Below are positions 26,374 to 35,017 of a stretch of DNA of 64,000 nucleotides, in pieces. Position 1 is the stretch's first letter. Every line of letters starts with the position of its first letter. This stretch comes from Amycolatopsis lurida (GTDB lineage Bacteria > Actinomycetota > Actinomycetes > Mycobacteriales > Pseudonocardiaceae), in the NCBI RefSeq assembly GCF_900105055.1, contig NZ_FNTA01000002.1, forward strand, positions 62,001 to 126,000, given 5' to 3'. Position numbers and translations under genes: made by a program. The notes below the pieces were generated by a model. That model worked only from the letters and a program-made list of their open reading frames with translations, did not search any database and was not told where the DNA came from.

Positions 26374-27829
26374 AGGCCTCGACAGCGTGTACGACCGAGC
26401 CGGTTTCGGCGCGAGCGTGCCGCGCGGATCGCGCCCGGCCCTGGTCGTGGTCGACCTGACCCGCGGGTTCACCGAACCCGGCTTTCCGTCCGGAGCCGAC
26501 CTCACCGCCGAAGTGACCGCGACCGCCGCTCTCGTCGCCGAGGCGCGCCGGCGGGGCATACCGGTGATCTACACCGCGATCAGCTACACCCCCGCCGAAG
26601 CGGACGGCGACGCCGTCGCGTGGCTCCGGAAAGCCCCCGGGATGCGGGCGCTGCGCGAAGGAAGCGAGGCGATCGCCCTCGACCCACGGCTCGAACAGCG
26701 TGAAAGCGACCATCTCATCCTGAAGAAGGGCGCGTCGGCGTTCCACGGGACCTCGCTGGCCGCGCTCCTGACGAGTCTGGGCACGGACACCGTTGTCGTC
26801 TGTGGCGCGACGACTTCGGGATGTGTCCGCGCGACCGCGGTCGATGCGGTCCAGTCCGGCTTCAACACCCTGGTCGTCAGGGAAGCCTGTGGTGACCGTG
26901 CCCGAGGTCCGCACGATGCCGCTTTGTTCGACCTGCAAGCGAAATACGCGGACGTCGTCGGCCTCGACGATGCCTTGGCGTACCTTTCGGATCAGGATCT
27001 CCGCACGGTCGGTCGACCCGCGTTGGCGGATCTCGGCGACGTTCCGGCGACCAGCCGGTGGGTACGCTCGGGGCCGGTCCGGCTGCACGTGCTCGACTAC
27101 GGGCCGTCCGACGGGGCTCCGGTGCTCGTGCTGCCGGGTATCACCAGCCCGGCGGTCACGATGGACTTCGTGGCCAGGGAACTCACCGACCTCGTTCGCC
27201 CGCTCGTGCTCGACGTCCGCGGGCGCGGCCTGTCCGACGACGCGCCGGATTACGACCTGGCGAGCTACGCCGCGGACGTCGAGGCGGTCGTGGACGGGCT
27301 CGGGCTGCGCGACCCGATCCTTTTCGGACACTCCATGGGCGCACGGATCGCCGCACGGGCCGCCACCAGCCGGCCGTACCGGGGCACGGTGCTGGCCGAC
27401 CCGCCGCTGAGCGGCCCCGGACGGGCGCCGTACCCCACCACCCTCGACGCTTTCCTCGGGCAACTCGCCCAGGCCCGCCGGGGCACCGACGCCGACGAGG
27501 TCGCCCGGTCCTGGCCGCGATGGCCGCGCCGGGAACAGGAACTGCGTGCTCGCTGGCTTTCTTCGTGCTCCCGTTCCGCGATCGCCGCGACCCACGCCGG
27601 TTTCGAAAGCGAGGACTTCTTCGCCGACTGGCCGAAGGTGCCCGCTCCGGCCTACTTCCTGTATGGCGGCGCGAGTCCGGTCGTCACCGCCGCCGGTGCC
27701 GCCGAAGCGGCCGAGCGCAATCCGTCGGCGGAACTCGTCGAGATCGCGGGGGCCGGGCACATGATCTTCTGGGACGAGCCCGAAGCCGCTCTTGGCGCTT
27801 TGCGGGAGGCGTTGCGGAAACTGTTGTGA
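26360..27829 (+). CDS. Fused maleamate amidohydrolase / N-formylmaleamate deformylase (NicF-NicD)
   Basis: 489 residues in two domains. Residues 1-215 are an isochorismatase-like amidohydrolase with the triad Asp32 (VVVDLTRGF), Lys123 (LKKGASAF) and Cys155 (GATTSGCVRATAVDA), matching NicF. Residues 235-489 are an alpha/beta hydrolase with Ser325 (FGHSMGARI), Asp347 (LADPPLSGPG) and His467 (GAGHMIFWDEP); the order and spacing resemble NicD. The C-terminal half would deformylate N-formylmaleamate and the N-terminal half would deaminate the resulting maleamate to maleate. In Pseudomonas these are separate proteins. The reading frame is continuous with no sign of an assembly artefact. It is the last gene of the operon. 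Confidence 0.85.
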   Translation: MPVDEGLDSVYDRAGFGASVPRGSRPALVVVDLTRGFTEPGFPSGADLTAEVTATAALVAEARRRGIPVIYTAISYTPAEADGDAVAWLRKAPGMRALREGSEAIALDPRLEQRESDHLILKKGASAFHGTSLAALLTSLGTDTVVVCGATTSGCVRATAVDAVQSGFNTLVVREACGDRARGPHDAALFDLQAKYADVVGLDDALAYLSDQDLRTVGRPALADLGDVPATSRWVRSGPVRLHVLDYGPSDGAPVLVLPGITSPAVTMDFVARELTDLVRPLVLDVRGRGLSDDAPDYDLASYAADVEAVVDGLGLRDPILFGHSMGARIAARAATSRPYRGTVLADPPLSGPGRAPYPTTLDAFLGQLAQARRGTDADEVARSWPRWPRREQELRARWLSSCSRSAIAATHAGFESEDFFADWPKVPAPAYFLYGGASPVVTAAGAAEAAERNPSAELVEIAGAGHMIFWDEPEAALGALREALRKLL

Positions 27830-27833
27830 GCGG

Positions 27834-27856
27834 GTTGCGAAAGCCACTTTCGCAAC
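27834..27856 (+). repeat. 23-nt palindrome copy after the nic operon
   Basis: A perfect copy of the GTTGCGAAAG / CTTTCGCAAC palindrome with a CCA centre, starting 5 nt after the stop of the fused hydrolase. It may help terminate transcription between two convergent genes. Confidence 0.85.
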
Positions 27857-27889
27857 GGGTCGGTGCGCGGTCGCGAGCCGAGCCGCGCC

Positions 27890-28600
27890 TCACGCGGCAT
27901 GCGCCAGCGTCAGCGCGCCACCCGCCGCCGAAAGCACCAGAACGGACCAGCGGACGGACCGTTCGCCGACCCGGCGGCTCAGCGCCCGTCCCAGCAGATC
28001 ACCGGCGAGGGCCGCGCCCGCCACCGCGAGGAGCACGCTCCCGGGCACCTCTACCCAGCCGAGACTGGGCAGCGCGACCAGCCCGAGCAGGAAGAAGTAG
28101 ATCGACAGCGTTCCGCGTGTCTCGTCCGCGCCCCAGCCCGCGCTCGCCCCGTACACGGCCACGGCGGGACCGGACAGCCCGGCGACGGAGTTCATCGCCG
28201 CGCTCAGCACGCCCGCGCCGACGGCGCCCGTCCTGCCCGCCAGCCGTTTGCTGGTGATGCCGCTCGCCAGGATGCCGACCGCGAGGAGGCAGCAGCCACC
28301 CGCGGTGAGCAACAGCGGACGCGCGGGAACGCCGCGCACCACGAACGCGATGACCGGGGTGAACACCACCGCGGGCACCGTCAGCCACGCGACCTGCGCC
28401 CATCTGATCGCACGCCAATGGGTGATCGCGACCGCGAGATAGACCGGGAAGCCGAGCAGCAGGGTGAGCCGGACGGCGTCGAGCGGGCCCAGGGCCAGGG
28501 CAAGGAACGGTACGCACAGCAGGGAAAGCCCCATCCCGGAAAGGCGCTGGGCGACGACCCCGGCCGCCGCCGCGAGCGAGGTCATGGCCAGGGTTCCCAC
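27890..28600 (-). CDS. tauE: TauE/SafE-family exporter
   Basis: 236 residues with seven to eight hydrophobic helices and family features (SGMGLSLLCVPFLALALGP, AVGAGVLSAAMNSVAGLSGP, YFFLLGLVALPSL). TauE/SafE proteins export sulfite or other sulfonates. It is divergent from ald across a gap that holds a CTGGnnCC box, so it is probably co-regulated with taurine breakdown and removes the sulfite released by Xsc. GTG 28600 is used; ATG 28585 is possible. The symbol reflects context. Confidence 0.75.
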   Translation of the reverse strand: MGTLAMTSLAAAAGVVAQRLSGMGLSLLCVPFLALALGPLDAVRLTLLLGFPVYLAVAITHWRAIRWAQVAWLTVPAVVFTPVIAFVVRGVPARPLLLTAGGCCLLAVGILASGITSKRLAGRTGAVGAGVLSAAMNSVAGLSGPAVAVYGASAGWGADETRGTLSIYFFLLGLVALPSLGWVEVPGSVLLAVAGAALAGDLLGRALSRRVGERSVRWSVLVLSAAGGALTLAHAA

Positions 28601-28682
28601 CGGTCCATTGTGGAGCGAGTGCTCGAACGCCGGTAGCCGTCATCCGGGAAGGACGTCATAGCTCACCACTATGACCCGCTGA

Positions 28683-28714
28683 CTGGACCCGTCGATCGCG
28701 CGGGTTCTGGCACT
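28683..28714 (+). promoter_or_regulatory. Candidate TauR box 1 (ald/tauE)
   Basis: CTGGACCC at 28683 and CTGGCACT at 28707, 24 bp apart, ending 64 nt before the ald ATG. The same layout occurs at 31432, 41666 and 46124. The TauR motif reported in Rhodobacter capsulatus, as I recall it, also begins CTGGAC and acts as a direct repeat. Confidence 0.7.
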
Positions 28715-28778
28715 TCTGGCCGTTCCAGCCGTGCCGCACGCTCAGCGTCATTGTCTTGGGAACAGACGGGAGCGTGAG

Positions 28779-29894
28779 ATGAAGATCGGTGTCCCTCGTG
28801 AAGTCAAGAACCACGAGTACCGGGTCGCGGTGACGCCCGCGGGCGTGCACGAATTCACTTCGGCCGGGCATGAGGTGTTCGTCGAGCGCGGAGCCGGCGA
28901 AGGGTCCTCCGTACGCGACGAGGACTACGCCGCAGCTGGGGCGAAGGTGCTCGACAGTGCCGACGACGTCTGGGCGGCCGGAGAGCTCGTGCTCAAGGTC
29001 AAGGAGCCGATCGCGGAGGAGTACCACCGCCTGCGCCGCGACCAGCTGCTGTTCACGTACCTGCACCTCGCCGCGAGCGAGCCGTGCACGCGGGCGCTGC
29101 TGGACGCGGGCACGACGTCGGTGGCCTACGAGACCGTGCAGCTGCCGAACGGTTCGCTGCCCCTGCTGTTCCCGATGAGCGAGGTCGCCGGACGGCTGGC
29201 CCCGCAGGTCGGCGCGCAGACGCTGATGCGCGCCAACGGCGGCCGGGGTGTGCTCATCGGCGGCGTCTCCGGGGTGGCCCCGGCGCGGGTGGTCGTCCTC
29301 GGCGCCGGTGTCGCGGGCATGAACGCGGTCGCCGGCGCGGCCGGGACCTGGGCCGACGTCGTCCTGTTCGACAAGAACGTCGACAAGCTCCGTGCCGCCG
29401 ACCGGATGTACCAGGGCCGGATCCGCACCGCCGCGGCCAACGCGTACTCGATCGAAGAGGCCGTGCTCGAAGCAGACCTCGTGATCGGCGCGGTCCTCGT
29501 GCCCGGAGCCAAGGCGCCGAGCCTGGTCTCGAACGAGCTCGTGTCCCGGATGAAGCCGGGCAGCGTGCTCGTCGACATCTCCGTCGACCAGGGCGGTTGC
29601 TTCGAGGACACGCGGCCGACCACGCACGCGGAACCGACGTTCACCGTGCACGACTCGGTGTTCTACTGCGTCGCCAACATGCCCGGCGCCGTGCCGCACA
29701 CCTCGACGTACGCGCTGACGAACGTCACGCTGCCGTACGCGCTGGAGCTGGCGAACAACGGTCTCTCCGGCGCCCTCGCGCGCTGTCCGGAACTGCGCGG
29801 CGGGGTCAGCACGGTGGACGGGCGGCTGACGTCCGCGCCGGTCGGTGACGCGCTCGGAATCGGCTCCGTTTCGCTCGACGACGTGCTCGGTTAG
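28779..29894 (+). CDS. ald: Alanine dehydrogenase
   Basis: 371 residues. Strong match to L-alanine dehydrogenase: [33 protein letters not shown] (substrate Lys), [10 protein letters not shown] (catalytic His), [15 protein letters not shown], the NAD motif [11 protein letters not shown] and [19 protein letters not shown]. It oxidises alanine to pyruvate and ammonium. In taurine catabolism it regenerates the pyruvate used by Tpa, which explains its place beside tauR and its TauR box. ATG 28779 follows a GGGAGCG site. Confidence 0.95.
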   Translation: MKIGVPREVKNHEYRVAVTPAGVHEFTSAGHEVFVERGAGEGSSVRDEDYAAAGAKVLDSADDVWAAGELVLKVKEPIAEEYHRLRRDQLLFTYLHLAASEPCTRALLDAGTTSVAYETVQLPNGSLPLLFPMSEVAGRLAPQVGAQTLMRANGGRGVLIGGVSGVAPARVVVLGAGVAGMNAVAGAAGTWADVVLFDKNVDKLRAADRMYQGRIRTAAANAYSIEEAVLEADLVIGAVLVPGAKAPSLVSNELVSRMKPGSVLVDISVDQGGCFEDTRPTTHAEPTFTVHDSVFYCVANMPGAVPHTSTYALTNVTLPYALELANNGLSGALARCPELRGGVSTVDGRLTSAPVGDALGIGSVSLDDVLG

Positions 29895-29901
29895 GTGGTG
29901 C

Positions 29902-29937
29902 GGGCCGGGATCTGGAGCTAGGTTCAGATCCCGGCCC
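29902..29937 (+). terminator. Terminator after ald
   Basis: 13-bp stem (GGGCCGGGATCTG and its exact complement) around a 10-nt loop, 7 nt after the ald stop and 22 nt before tauR. It should separate ald and tauR transcription at least in part. Confidence 0.75.
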
Positions 29938-29959
29938 TGACGCCGAGAGGGAGGTGCCG

Positions 29960-31423
29960 TTGCCGCGAACGTTGATCGAAATCGACCGGACGTCCGCCGA
30001 GCCGCTCTACCGGCAGGTGCGGCGCGCGATCGAGCACGGTATCGCGATCGGCACCTTCGACCCGGCGCACCGGCTGCCGAGCTCGCGTGAGCTGGCCGCC
30101 GAACTGAGCGTTTCCCGCAACACCATCAACCTCGCCTACCAGGAGCTGGTCGCCGAAGGGTTCGTGGAGAGCCGGGAGCGCAGCGGGCTGTTCATCAACG
30201 CGGAGATGCGGCCGCATTGCGCGGTGCAGGAACGCGGCACCACCCCGGCCATCGACTGGAGCGCGCGAGTGCGGCGGTACCCGGACGCCGGGGTGCCGCA
30301 TATCGAGAAACGCCCGGACTGGCACACCTATCCGTACCCGTTCCTCGCCGGCCAGGTCGACGTCACCGCGTTCCCTGCGCGGTCGTGGACCCGCTGCCTG
30401 CGCGACGCGCTGTACCGGCCGCACGTGTTCCCGAGCCTGCAGGACAGCGTCGGCTCGGACGACCCGATGCTGGTCGACCTCATCTGCCGCCAGTTGCTCA
30501 CCGCACGGGGGATCGAAGCCGACCCGTCCGAGGTGCTGATCACCGTCGGTTCGCAGCAGGGGCTCGACCTGCTCGGCCGCGCGCTGCTCGGCCCGGACAG
30601 CGTCGTGGCGATGGAGAACCCGGGCTACCTCGACGCCCGGCACATCTTCCTGCGCACCGGCGCCGGGCTGCGTGGCGTCGACGTCGACCAGAGCGGCCTG
30701 CGCCCGCCGGAGACACTCGACGGCGTCGACCTGCTCTATCTCACGCCGAGCCACCACCATCCGACGAACGCGACGCTGAGCATCGGCCGCCGCCGTCGGT
30801 TGCTCAGCCTCGCCGCGAGTGCGGGCACGGTGCTCGTCGAGGACGACTACGACAGCGAATTCCGGTACCACGGCAGCCCCACGCCCGCGCTCAAGGCGCT
30901 CGACGGCACCGGCGACGCGATCTACCTCGGCACCTTCTCCAAGTTCCTCTCACCCGGCCTGCGGCTGGGATACCTGGTCGGCCCGCGCGAGCTGGTGCGG
31001 GAGCTGCGGGAGATCCGGCGGTACGTGCTGCGGCATCCGCCCGGTCACCTCCAGCGGGCGCTGGCTCTCCTCATCGACAGCGGCGAGTACCACCGCTCCC
31101 TGCGGCGCTACCGCACGAAGCTGATGCGGAAATGGGAGGCGACCTGCGCCGCGGTCACCGAACACCTGCCGTGGACGCAGACGGCGTACCCGCCGGGCGG
31201 GGTCAGCCTCTGGATGACCGGGCCGTCCGAACTGGACTGCCGGGCGCTGATCGAACGCGCCGAGCGCGACGGCGTCCTGATCGAGCCCGGGGACATCTTC
31301 TTCGTCGGGGAAGACCCGCCGCGCAACCACTTCCGGATCGGCTTCGCGGCGGTGCCGTTGCGCGACATCGACCCCGGTATCCGGCTGCTCGGCGAGGCCT
31401 GCCGCGACCTGCTCGGCGGCTGA
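29960..31423 (+). CDS. tauR: MocR/GabR-type regulator, probable TauR
   Basis: About 487 residues: a GntR winged helix (SAEPLYRQVRRAIEHGIAIG, LPSSRELAAELSVSRNTINL, LVAEGFVESRERSGLF) joined by a linker to a class I aminotransferase domain with the PLP region VEDDYDSEFRYHG and LGTFSKFLSPGLRLGYL (Schiff-base Lys). MocR proteins of this type activate catabolic genes when an amine substrate meets PLP. In Rhodobacter capsulatus TauR activates tpa-ald-xsc in response to taurine. Adjacent ald, nearby tpa/xsc and four matching DNA boxes support the same role. TTG 29960 is preferred (GGGAGG 5 nt upstream); GTG 29954 overlaps that site. Confidence 0.85.
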   Translation: MPRTLIEIDRTSAEPLYRQVRRAIEHGIAIGTFDPAHRLPSSRELAAELSVSRNTINLAYQELVAEGFVESRERSGLFINAEMRPHCAVQERGTTPAIDWSARVRRYPDAGVPHIEKRPDWHTYPYPFLAGQVDVTAFPARSWTRCLRDALYRPHVFPSLQDSVGSDDPMLVDLICRQLLTARGIEADPSEVLITVGSQQGLDLLGRALLGPDSVVAMENPGYLDARHIFLRTGAGLRGVDVDQSGLRPPETLDGVDLLYLTPSHHHPTNATLSIGRRRRLLSLAASAGTVLVEDDYDSEFRYHGSPTPALKALDGTGDAIYLGTFSKFLSPGLRLGYLVGPRELVRELREIRRYVLRHPPGHLQRALALLIDSGEYHRSLRRYRTKLMRKWEATCAAVTEHLPWTQTAYPPGGVSLWMTGPSELDCRALIERAERDGVLIEPGDIFFVGEDPPRNHFRIGFAAVPLRDIDPGIRLLGEACRDLLGG

Positions 31424-31431
31424 ACCCGCAT

Positions 31432-31463
31432 CTGGTACCACCGCGCCGGAGCGTTCTGGACCT
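31432..31463 (+). promoter_or_regulatory. Candidate TauR box 2 (amidohydrolase operon)
   Basis: CTGGTACC at 31432 and CTGGACCT at 31456, 24 bp apart, ending 60 nt before the amidohydrolase GTG and starting 9 nt after the tauR stop. A further stretch CCAG-n-CGTGCCGCAC downstream (31474-31488) is shared with the ald promoter at the same distance. Confidence 0.68.
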
Positions 31464-31523
31464 GTTCAGGCGGCCAGACGTGCCGCACTGTCTGGGGATC
31501 CCTCGTGAGCCCGGGAGGCCTGT

Positions 31524-33182
31524 GTGGAGTTCCTTCGAGAAGATCCCCAGCGGGTAGCCGATTTCGTCGCGCTCGGCGGCACCGTCCTCACCCTCGATGC
31601 GGTGGGGAGACGGATCCGCGCGCTGGCCGCGACCGGCGGGCGGATCACCGCGCTCGGTTCCGAACGGGAGATCTCGCGGCTGATCGGCCCGGAAACCACC
31701 GTGCTCGACCTGGCCGGGCGCACGGCGATCCCCGGCTTCGTCGAGTCCCACAACCATCCGGCGTTCTTCGGGATGACGCTGGCCGCGCCGGTCGACGCCG
31801 GCAGCCCGCCCAACGACACCATCGCCGACATCGCCGGCCGGGTCGCCCAGGCGGCCAAGGACCTCGGTCCGGGGGAGTGGATCCGCGGTTTCCGGTACGA
31901 CGACACGCTGCTCGCGGACGGGCGTCATCCGACGCGCGCGGACCTCGATCCCGTCTCTGCTCGCAATCCCGTGGTCCTGACCCATGTTTCCGGGCATTTC
32001 TGCACCGCGAACTCGCTCGCCCTGCGCGAAGTCGGAATCACCGCCGCGACCCCGGATCCGCCCGGCGGGCTCATCGTGCGCGACGCCCGCGGCGAGCCGA
32101 CCGGGGTGCTCGTCGAGACGGCGGCCTTCCTCGTCACGTCCCGGCTGCCCGGCCAGAGCGCGGGAGAACTGGCCGAAGCCCTGCTCCTGGCGGACGAGGA
32201 ATACCTCGCCAACGGCGTGACTTCCGTGCATGACACCGGGATCGGCCTCATCGGCGGAGCAGCGGAACTCGAGGCGTACGCCTTGTTGCGGCGGGCCGGA
32301 AAACTGCGCGTCCGGGTGCGCGGCTACCTGTTCGACGGTCTTCTTCCTGGGCTCGACGAAGGTGAACCGGAGGCTCCGGAAGGCACCGCGGACGACAAGT
32401 TCGCGATGACCGGGGTCAAGATCGTCGCGGACGGGTCGATCCAGGGCAAGACCGGTTGCCTCGCGGAGGGCTACACCTGCGACCCGGACGAGCACGGCAT
32501 GATGCTGCTCGAACCCGCCGACCTCGGCCGCCGGATCGCCGCGCTCGACGCGGCGGGCTGGCAGGTCGCCGTGCACGGCAACGGGGACGCGGCGATCGAC
32601 GCGATCATCGACGGCTATTCGCGGCTGGGCTCGCCGCGCGGCACCGGCAGGCGGCACCGGATCGAGCACTGCCAGACGGTGCGCGAAGACCAGCTGGACC
32701 GGATGGCCGCCCACGACGTCCTCGCGTCGTTCTTCGTCAAACACGTCTACTACTGGGGAGACCGGCATCGTGACGTCTTCCTCGGCCCCGAGCGGGCCCG
32801 CCGGATCAGCCCGCTGGTTTCGGCACGCTCGCGCGGAATCCACTTCGGACTGCATTCGGACACCCCGGTGACCCCGGTGCCGCCGTTGGAAGGGATCTGG
32901 TGCGCGGTACGCCGGATCACCAGGCAGGGCAAGGTTCTCGGCCCGGAACAGGCCGTGGACGTCGACGCCGCGCTGCGCGGCTACACGATCGACGCCGCGT
33001 ACCTGGCGGGCGAGGAGGACGTCAAGGGCAGTTTGGAAGTCGGGAAGCTCGCCGATCTCGCGGTGCTGTCCGGTGACCCGACCACGGTCGACCCGGACCG
33101 GATCCGCGAGCTGACCGTGGACGTCACCGTCAGCGGCGGCGAGGTCGTCTGGCGGCGCGAGACGACGGGAGCGAGGCGATGA
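31524..33182 (+). CDS. YtcJ-like amidohydrolase
   Basis: 552 residues of the amidohydrolase superfamily, related to N-substituted formamide deformylase and YtcJ. Metal and catalytic motifs are VESHNHPAF (HxH), VAVHGNGDAAIDAIIDGY, HRIEHCQTVRED and GLHSDTPVTPVPPLEG, and the usual small beta-sandwich is formed by both ends (GGRITALGSERE, KLADLAVLSGDP). The TauR box and the Na+ symporter downstream suggest it frees taurine or a related amine from an N-acyl derivative; that substrate is inference. GTG 31524 follows GGGAGG. It overlaps the DUF3311 gene by 4 nt. Confidence 0.82.
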   Translation: MEFLREDPQRVADFVALGGTVLTLDAVGRRIRALAATGGRITALGSEREISRLIGPETTVLDLAGRTAIPGFVESHNHPAFFGMTLAAPVDAGSPPNDTIADIAGRVAQAAKDLGPGEWIRGFRYDDTLLADGRHPTRADLDPVSARNPVVLTHVSGHFCTANSLALREVGITAATPDPPGGLIVRDARGEPTGVLVETAAFLVTSRLPGQSAGELAEALLLADEEYLANGVTSVHDTGIGLIGGAAELEAYALLRRAGKLRVRVRGYLFDGLLPGLDEGEPEAPEGTADDKFAMTGVKIVADGSIQGKTGCLAEGYTCDPDEHGMMLLEPADLGRRIAALDAAGWQVAVHGNGDAAIDAIIDGYSRLGSPRGTGRRHRIEHCQTVREDQLDRMAAHDVLASFFVKHVYYWGDRHRDVFLGPERARRISPLVSARSRGIHFGLHSDTPVTPVPPLEGIWCAVRRITRQGKVLGPEQAVDVDAALRGYTIDAAYLAGEEDVKGSLEVGKLADLAVLSGDPTTVDPDRIRELTVDVTVSGGEVVWRRETTGARR

Positions 33183-33391
33183 TCCGCAGCTGGCCGAGTG
33201 TCCTCATCGGACTGTTCGTCCCCGCTTTGGCTCTCCTGGCGGGAATCCTGCTGCTCTCCGGATCGACGGCATCGGTGCTGGGCATCCCGGTGCTGTTCTT
33301 CTGGGTGTTCTGCTGCTGCCCGCTGACCACCCTGTGCCTGTGGATCAGCTGGCGTTTCTTCGACCGCGCCCACTACCCGGAGGACGACTGA
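33179..33391 (+). CDS. DUF3311 small membrane protein
   Basis: 70 residues with two transmembrane helices and the short C-terminal FFDRAHYPEDD tail. DUF3311 proteins sit directly before sodium:solute symporters and probably form a complex with them. Here it overlaps the amidohydrolase by 4 nt and the symporter by 1 nt (TGATG). Confidence 0.85.
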   Translation: MIRSWPSVLIGLFVPALALLAGILLLSGSTASVLGIPVLFFWVFCCCPLTTLCLWISWRFFDRAHYPEDD

Positions 33392-34830
33392 TGCTGATCG
33401 CGATCGTGGCGGTGGTGATGGCGGGTTCGATCGGGCTCGCGGTGTGGGCCGGTCGGTCGACGCGCGGCGGCGGGATCTCCGAGTTCCTCGTCGGCGGCCG
33501 GTCGTTCCCGGCGTGGCTGGTGTACTTCCTCGCGGTCGGCGAGGTGTACAGCATCGGGACGATGATCGGGTTCCCGAGCGGCATCTACGCGCACGGCGCG
33601 AGCTACGGGATCTGGTTCCTCGGCTACATCCTGCTCGCGTACTCGCTGGGCTATTTCCTGGCGCCGCTGGTGTGGCGGGCGGCGAAACGGTACGACGCGA
33701 TGACCGTGCCCGACGTGTTCGGACGGCATTTCGGCAGCAGGCGGCTGGAGTTGATCACCTGCGTCACGATGCTGATCGCGCTGATCCCGTGGGGGCAGTA
33801 CCAATTCATCGGTCTCCAGGTGGTGCTCGGCAATCTGGGACTGCCGCTGGATCCCGTGCAGTGCGTGGTGCTGGCCGGCATCGTGGCGTTCGTCTACATC
33901 GCCGTCTCCGGGGTGCGGTCGCCCGCGTTCGTTTCGATCCTCAAGGATTTCTTCATGCTGCTCGGCGTCGTGCTCGTCGGGGTGGCCGTGGTGATCGCCG
34001 CCGGCGGCACCGCGAAGGTCAGCGGACCCGAGGTGCTGAGCGCGGCGCAGACCACCATGGGCGGTTCGGAACTCACGTTCGCGATGACCACGATCCTCTT
34101 CCAGAGCATCGTGTTCTACCTCGGTTTCGGTGGCGCCTACGTGTTCCCGGCCCGTTCCGAACGTGCGGTGAAGAGCTCGACCGTGTGGATGCCGATGTAC
34201 ATGCTGATCTACCCGTTCCTGGTGCTGGCCGCCTATTACGGCGTGCGCGCGCATCCGGATCTGGAGAATCCGAACACGGTGTTCATGGTGACCGCCAAGG
34301 GATTGCTGCCGGATTGGCTGCTGGGCCTCGTCGCCGCCGGCGCCGCGCTGTCGGGCGTGCTGGTGCTCGCCGCGACCGCGCTCACCATCGGTGGCATGGT
34401 CTGCCGCAACATCGCGCCGAACGTCCCGGCCGCGGCGCAACGCCGGTGGACGGTCGTCGCGGTGGCGAGTTTCCTGGTGTTGGCGGCGGTGCTGACGCTC
34501 GTGGCGTCGACGTTGATGCTCACCATCCTGAACCTGACCTACAACCTGCTCGCCCAGGTCGTCCCCGGCTGGCTCGCCATCCTGTTCGTGCGGCGGGTGC
34601 GGACCGCCGCGGTGGCCGCCGGGATGATCACCGGAGTGCTCACGGCGATCGCCCTCTACGTCACCGGCGTGACGTTCGGCGGTTTCAACGCGGGTCTGGT
34701 GTCGCTCGGGGTGAACCTGGCCGTGGTGGCGATCTGGAGCCTGGCGGCGCCGGACAAGGCCCGGGTTCCGGTGGCGCGGTCGGCCGACAGCACCCCGGAC
34801 GCCGAGGCGGTGCCTTCGCTCAGCGGGTGA
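33391..34830 (+). CDS. Sodium:solute symporter (SSS family)
   Basis: 479 residues with about 13 membrane helices. SSS family features include RSTRGGGISEFLVGGRSFPA at the N-terminus, AVGEVYSIGTMIGFPSGIY and YDAMTVPDVFGRHFGSRRLE (family signature region). Transport should be Na+-driven uptake. Being the third gene of a TauR-boxed operon with an amidohydrolase, it likely imports the N-acylated or free sulfonate that the hydrolase or Tpa uses. Confidence 0.85.
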   Translation: MLIAIVAVVMAGSIGLAVWAGRSTRGGGISEFLVGGRSFPAWLVYFLAVGEVYSIGTMIGFPSGIYAHGASYGIWFLGYILLAYSLGYFLAPLVWRAAKRYDAMTVPDVFGRHFGSRRLELITCVTMLIALIPWGQYQFIGLQVVLGNLGLPLDPVQCVVLAGIVAFVYIAVSGVRSPAFVSILKDFFMLLGVVLVGVAVVIAAGGTAKVSGPEVLSAAQTTMGGSELTFAMTTILFQSIVFYLGFGGAYVFPARSERAVKSSTVWMPMYMLIYPFLVLAAYYGVRAHPDLENPNTVFMVTAKGLLPDWLLGLVAAGAALSGVLVLAATALTIGGMVCRNIAPNVPAAAQRRWTVVAVASFLVLAAVLTLVASTLMLTILNLTYNLLAQVVPGWLAILFVRRVRTAAVAAGMITGVLTAIALYVTGVTFGGFNAGLVSLGVNLAVVAIWSLAAPDKARVPVARSADSTPDAEAVPSLSG

Positions 34831-34833
34831 CAC

Positions 34834-34890
34834 GGCGTATCTCGCGTGATCAGAGACGTAACTCGCGTGTTCGGAGGCGTAACTCTCGTA
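34834..34890 (+). repeat. 21-bp tandem repeat
   Basis: Two full units and one partial unit (34834-34854, 34855-34875, 34876-34890) with consensus G-n-CGTAACTCGCGTG-n-TC-n-GA. It lies just after the symporter stop codon. No gene or hairpin explains it. Confidence 0.65.
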
Positions 34891-34969
34891 CCGCGTGAGT
34901 CACGGCTATCTCGAAGTCGAATCGCGTCCAGCCCGAGCCGAAGCGGTCGGTGAGCGATCGGATGGTGAC

Positions 34970-35007
34970 AAACGCGGGTGGGCGGATCGCTCCGCCCACC
35001 CGCGTTT
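34970..35007. terminator. Bidirectional terminator between symporter and OmpA-like gene
   Basis: A perfect 17-bp stem (AAACGCGGGTGGGCGGA and its complement) with a 4-nt TCGC loop. It is 10 nt beyond the stop of the convergent OmpA-like gene and carries T-runs on both strands. Confidence 0.85.
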
Positions 35008-35017
35008 CCGTCGAAGG

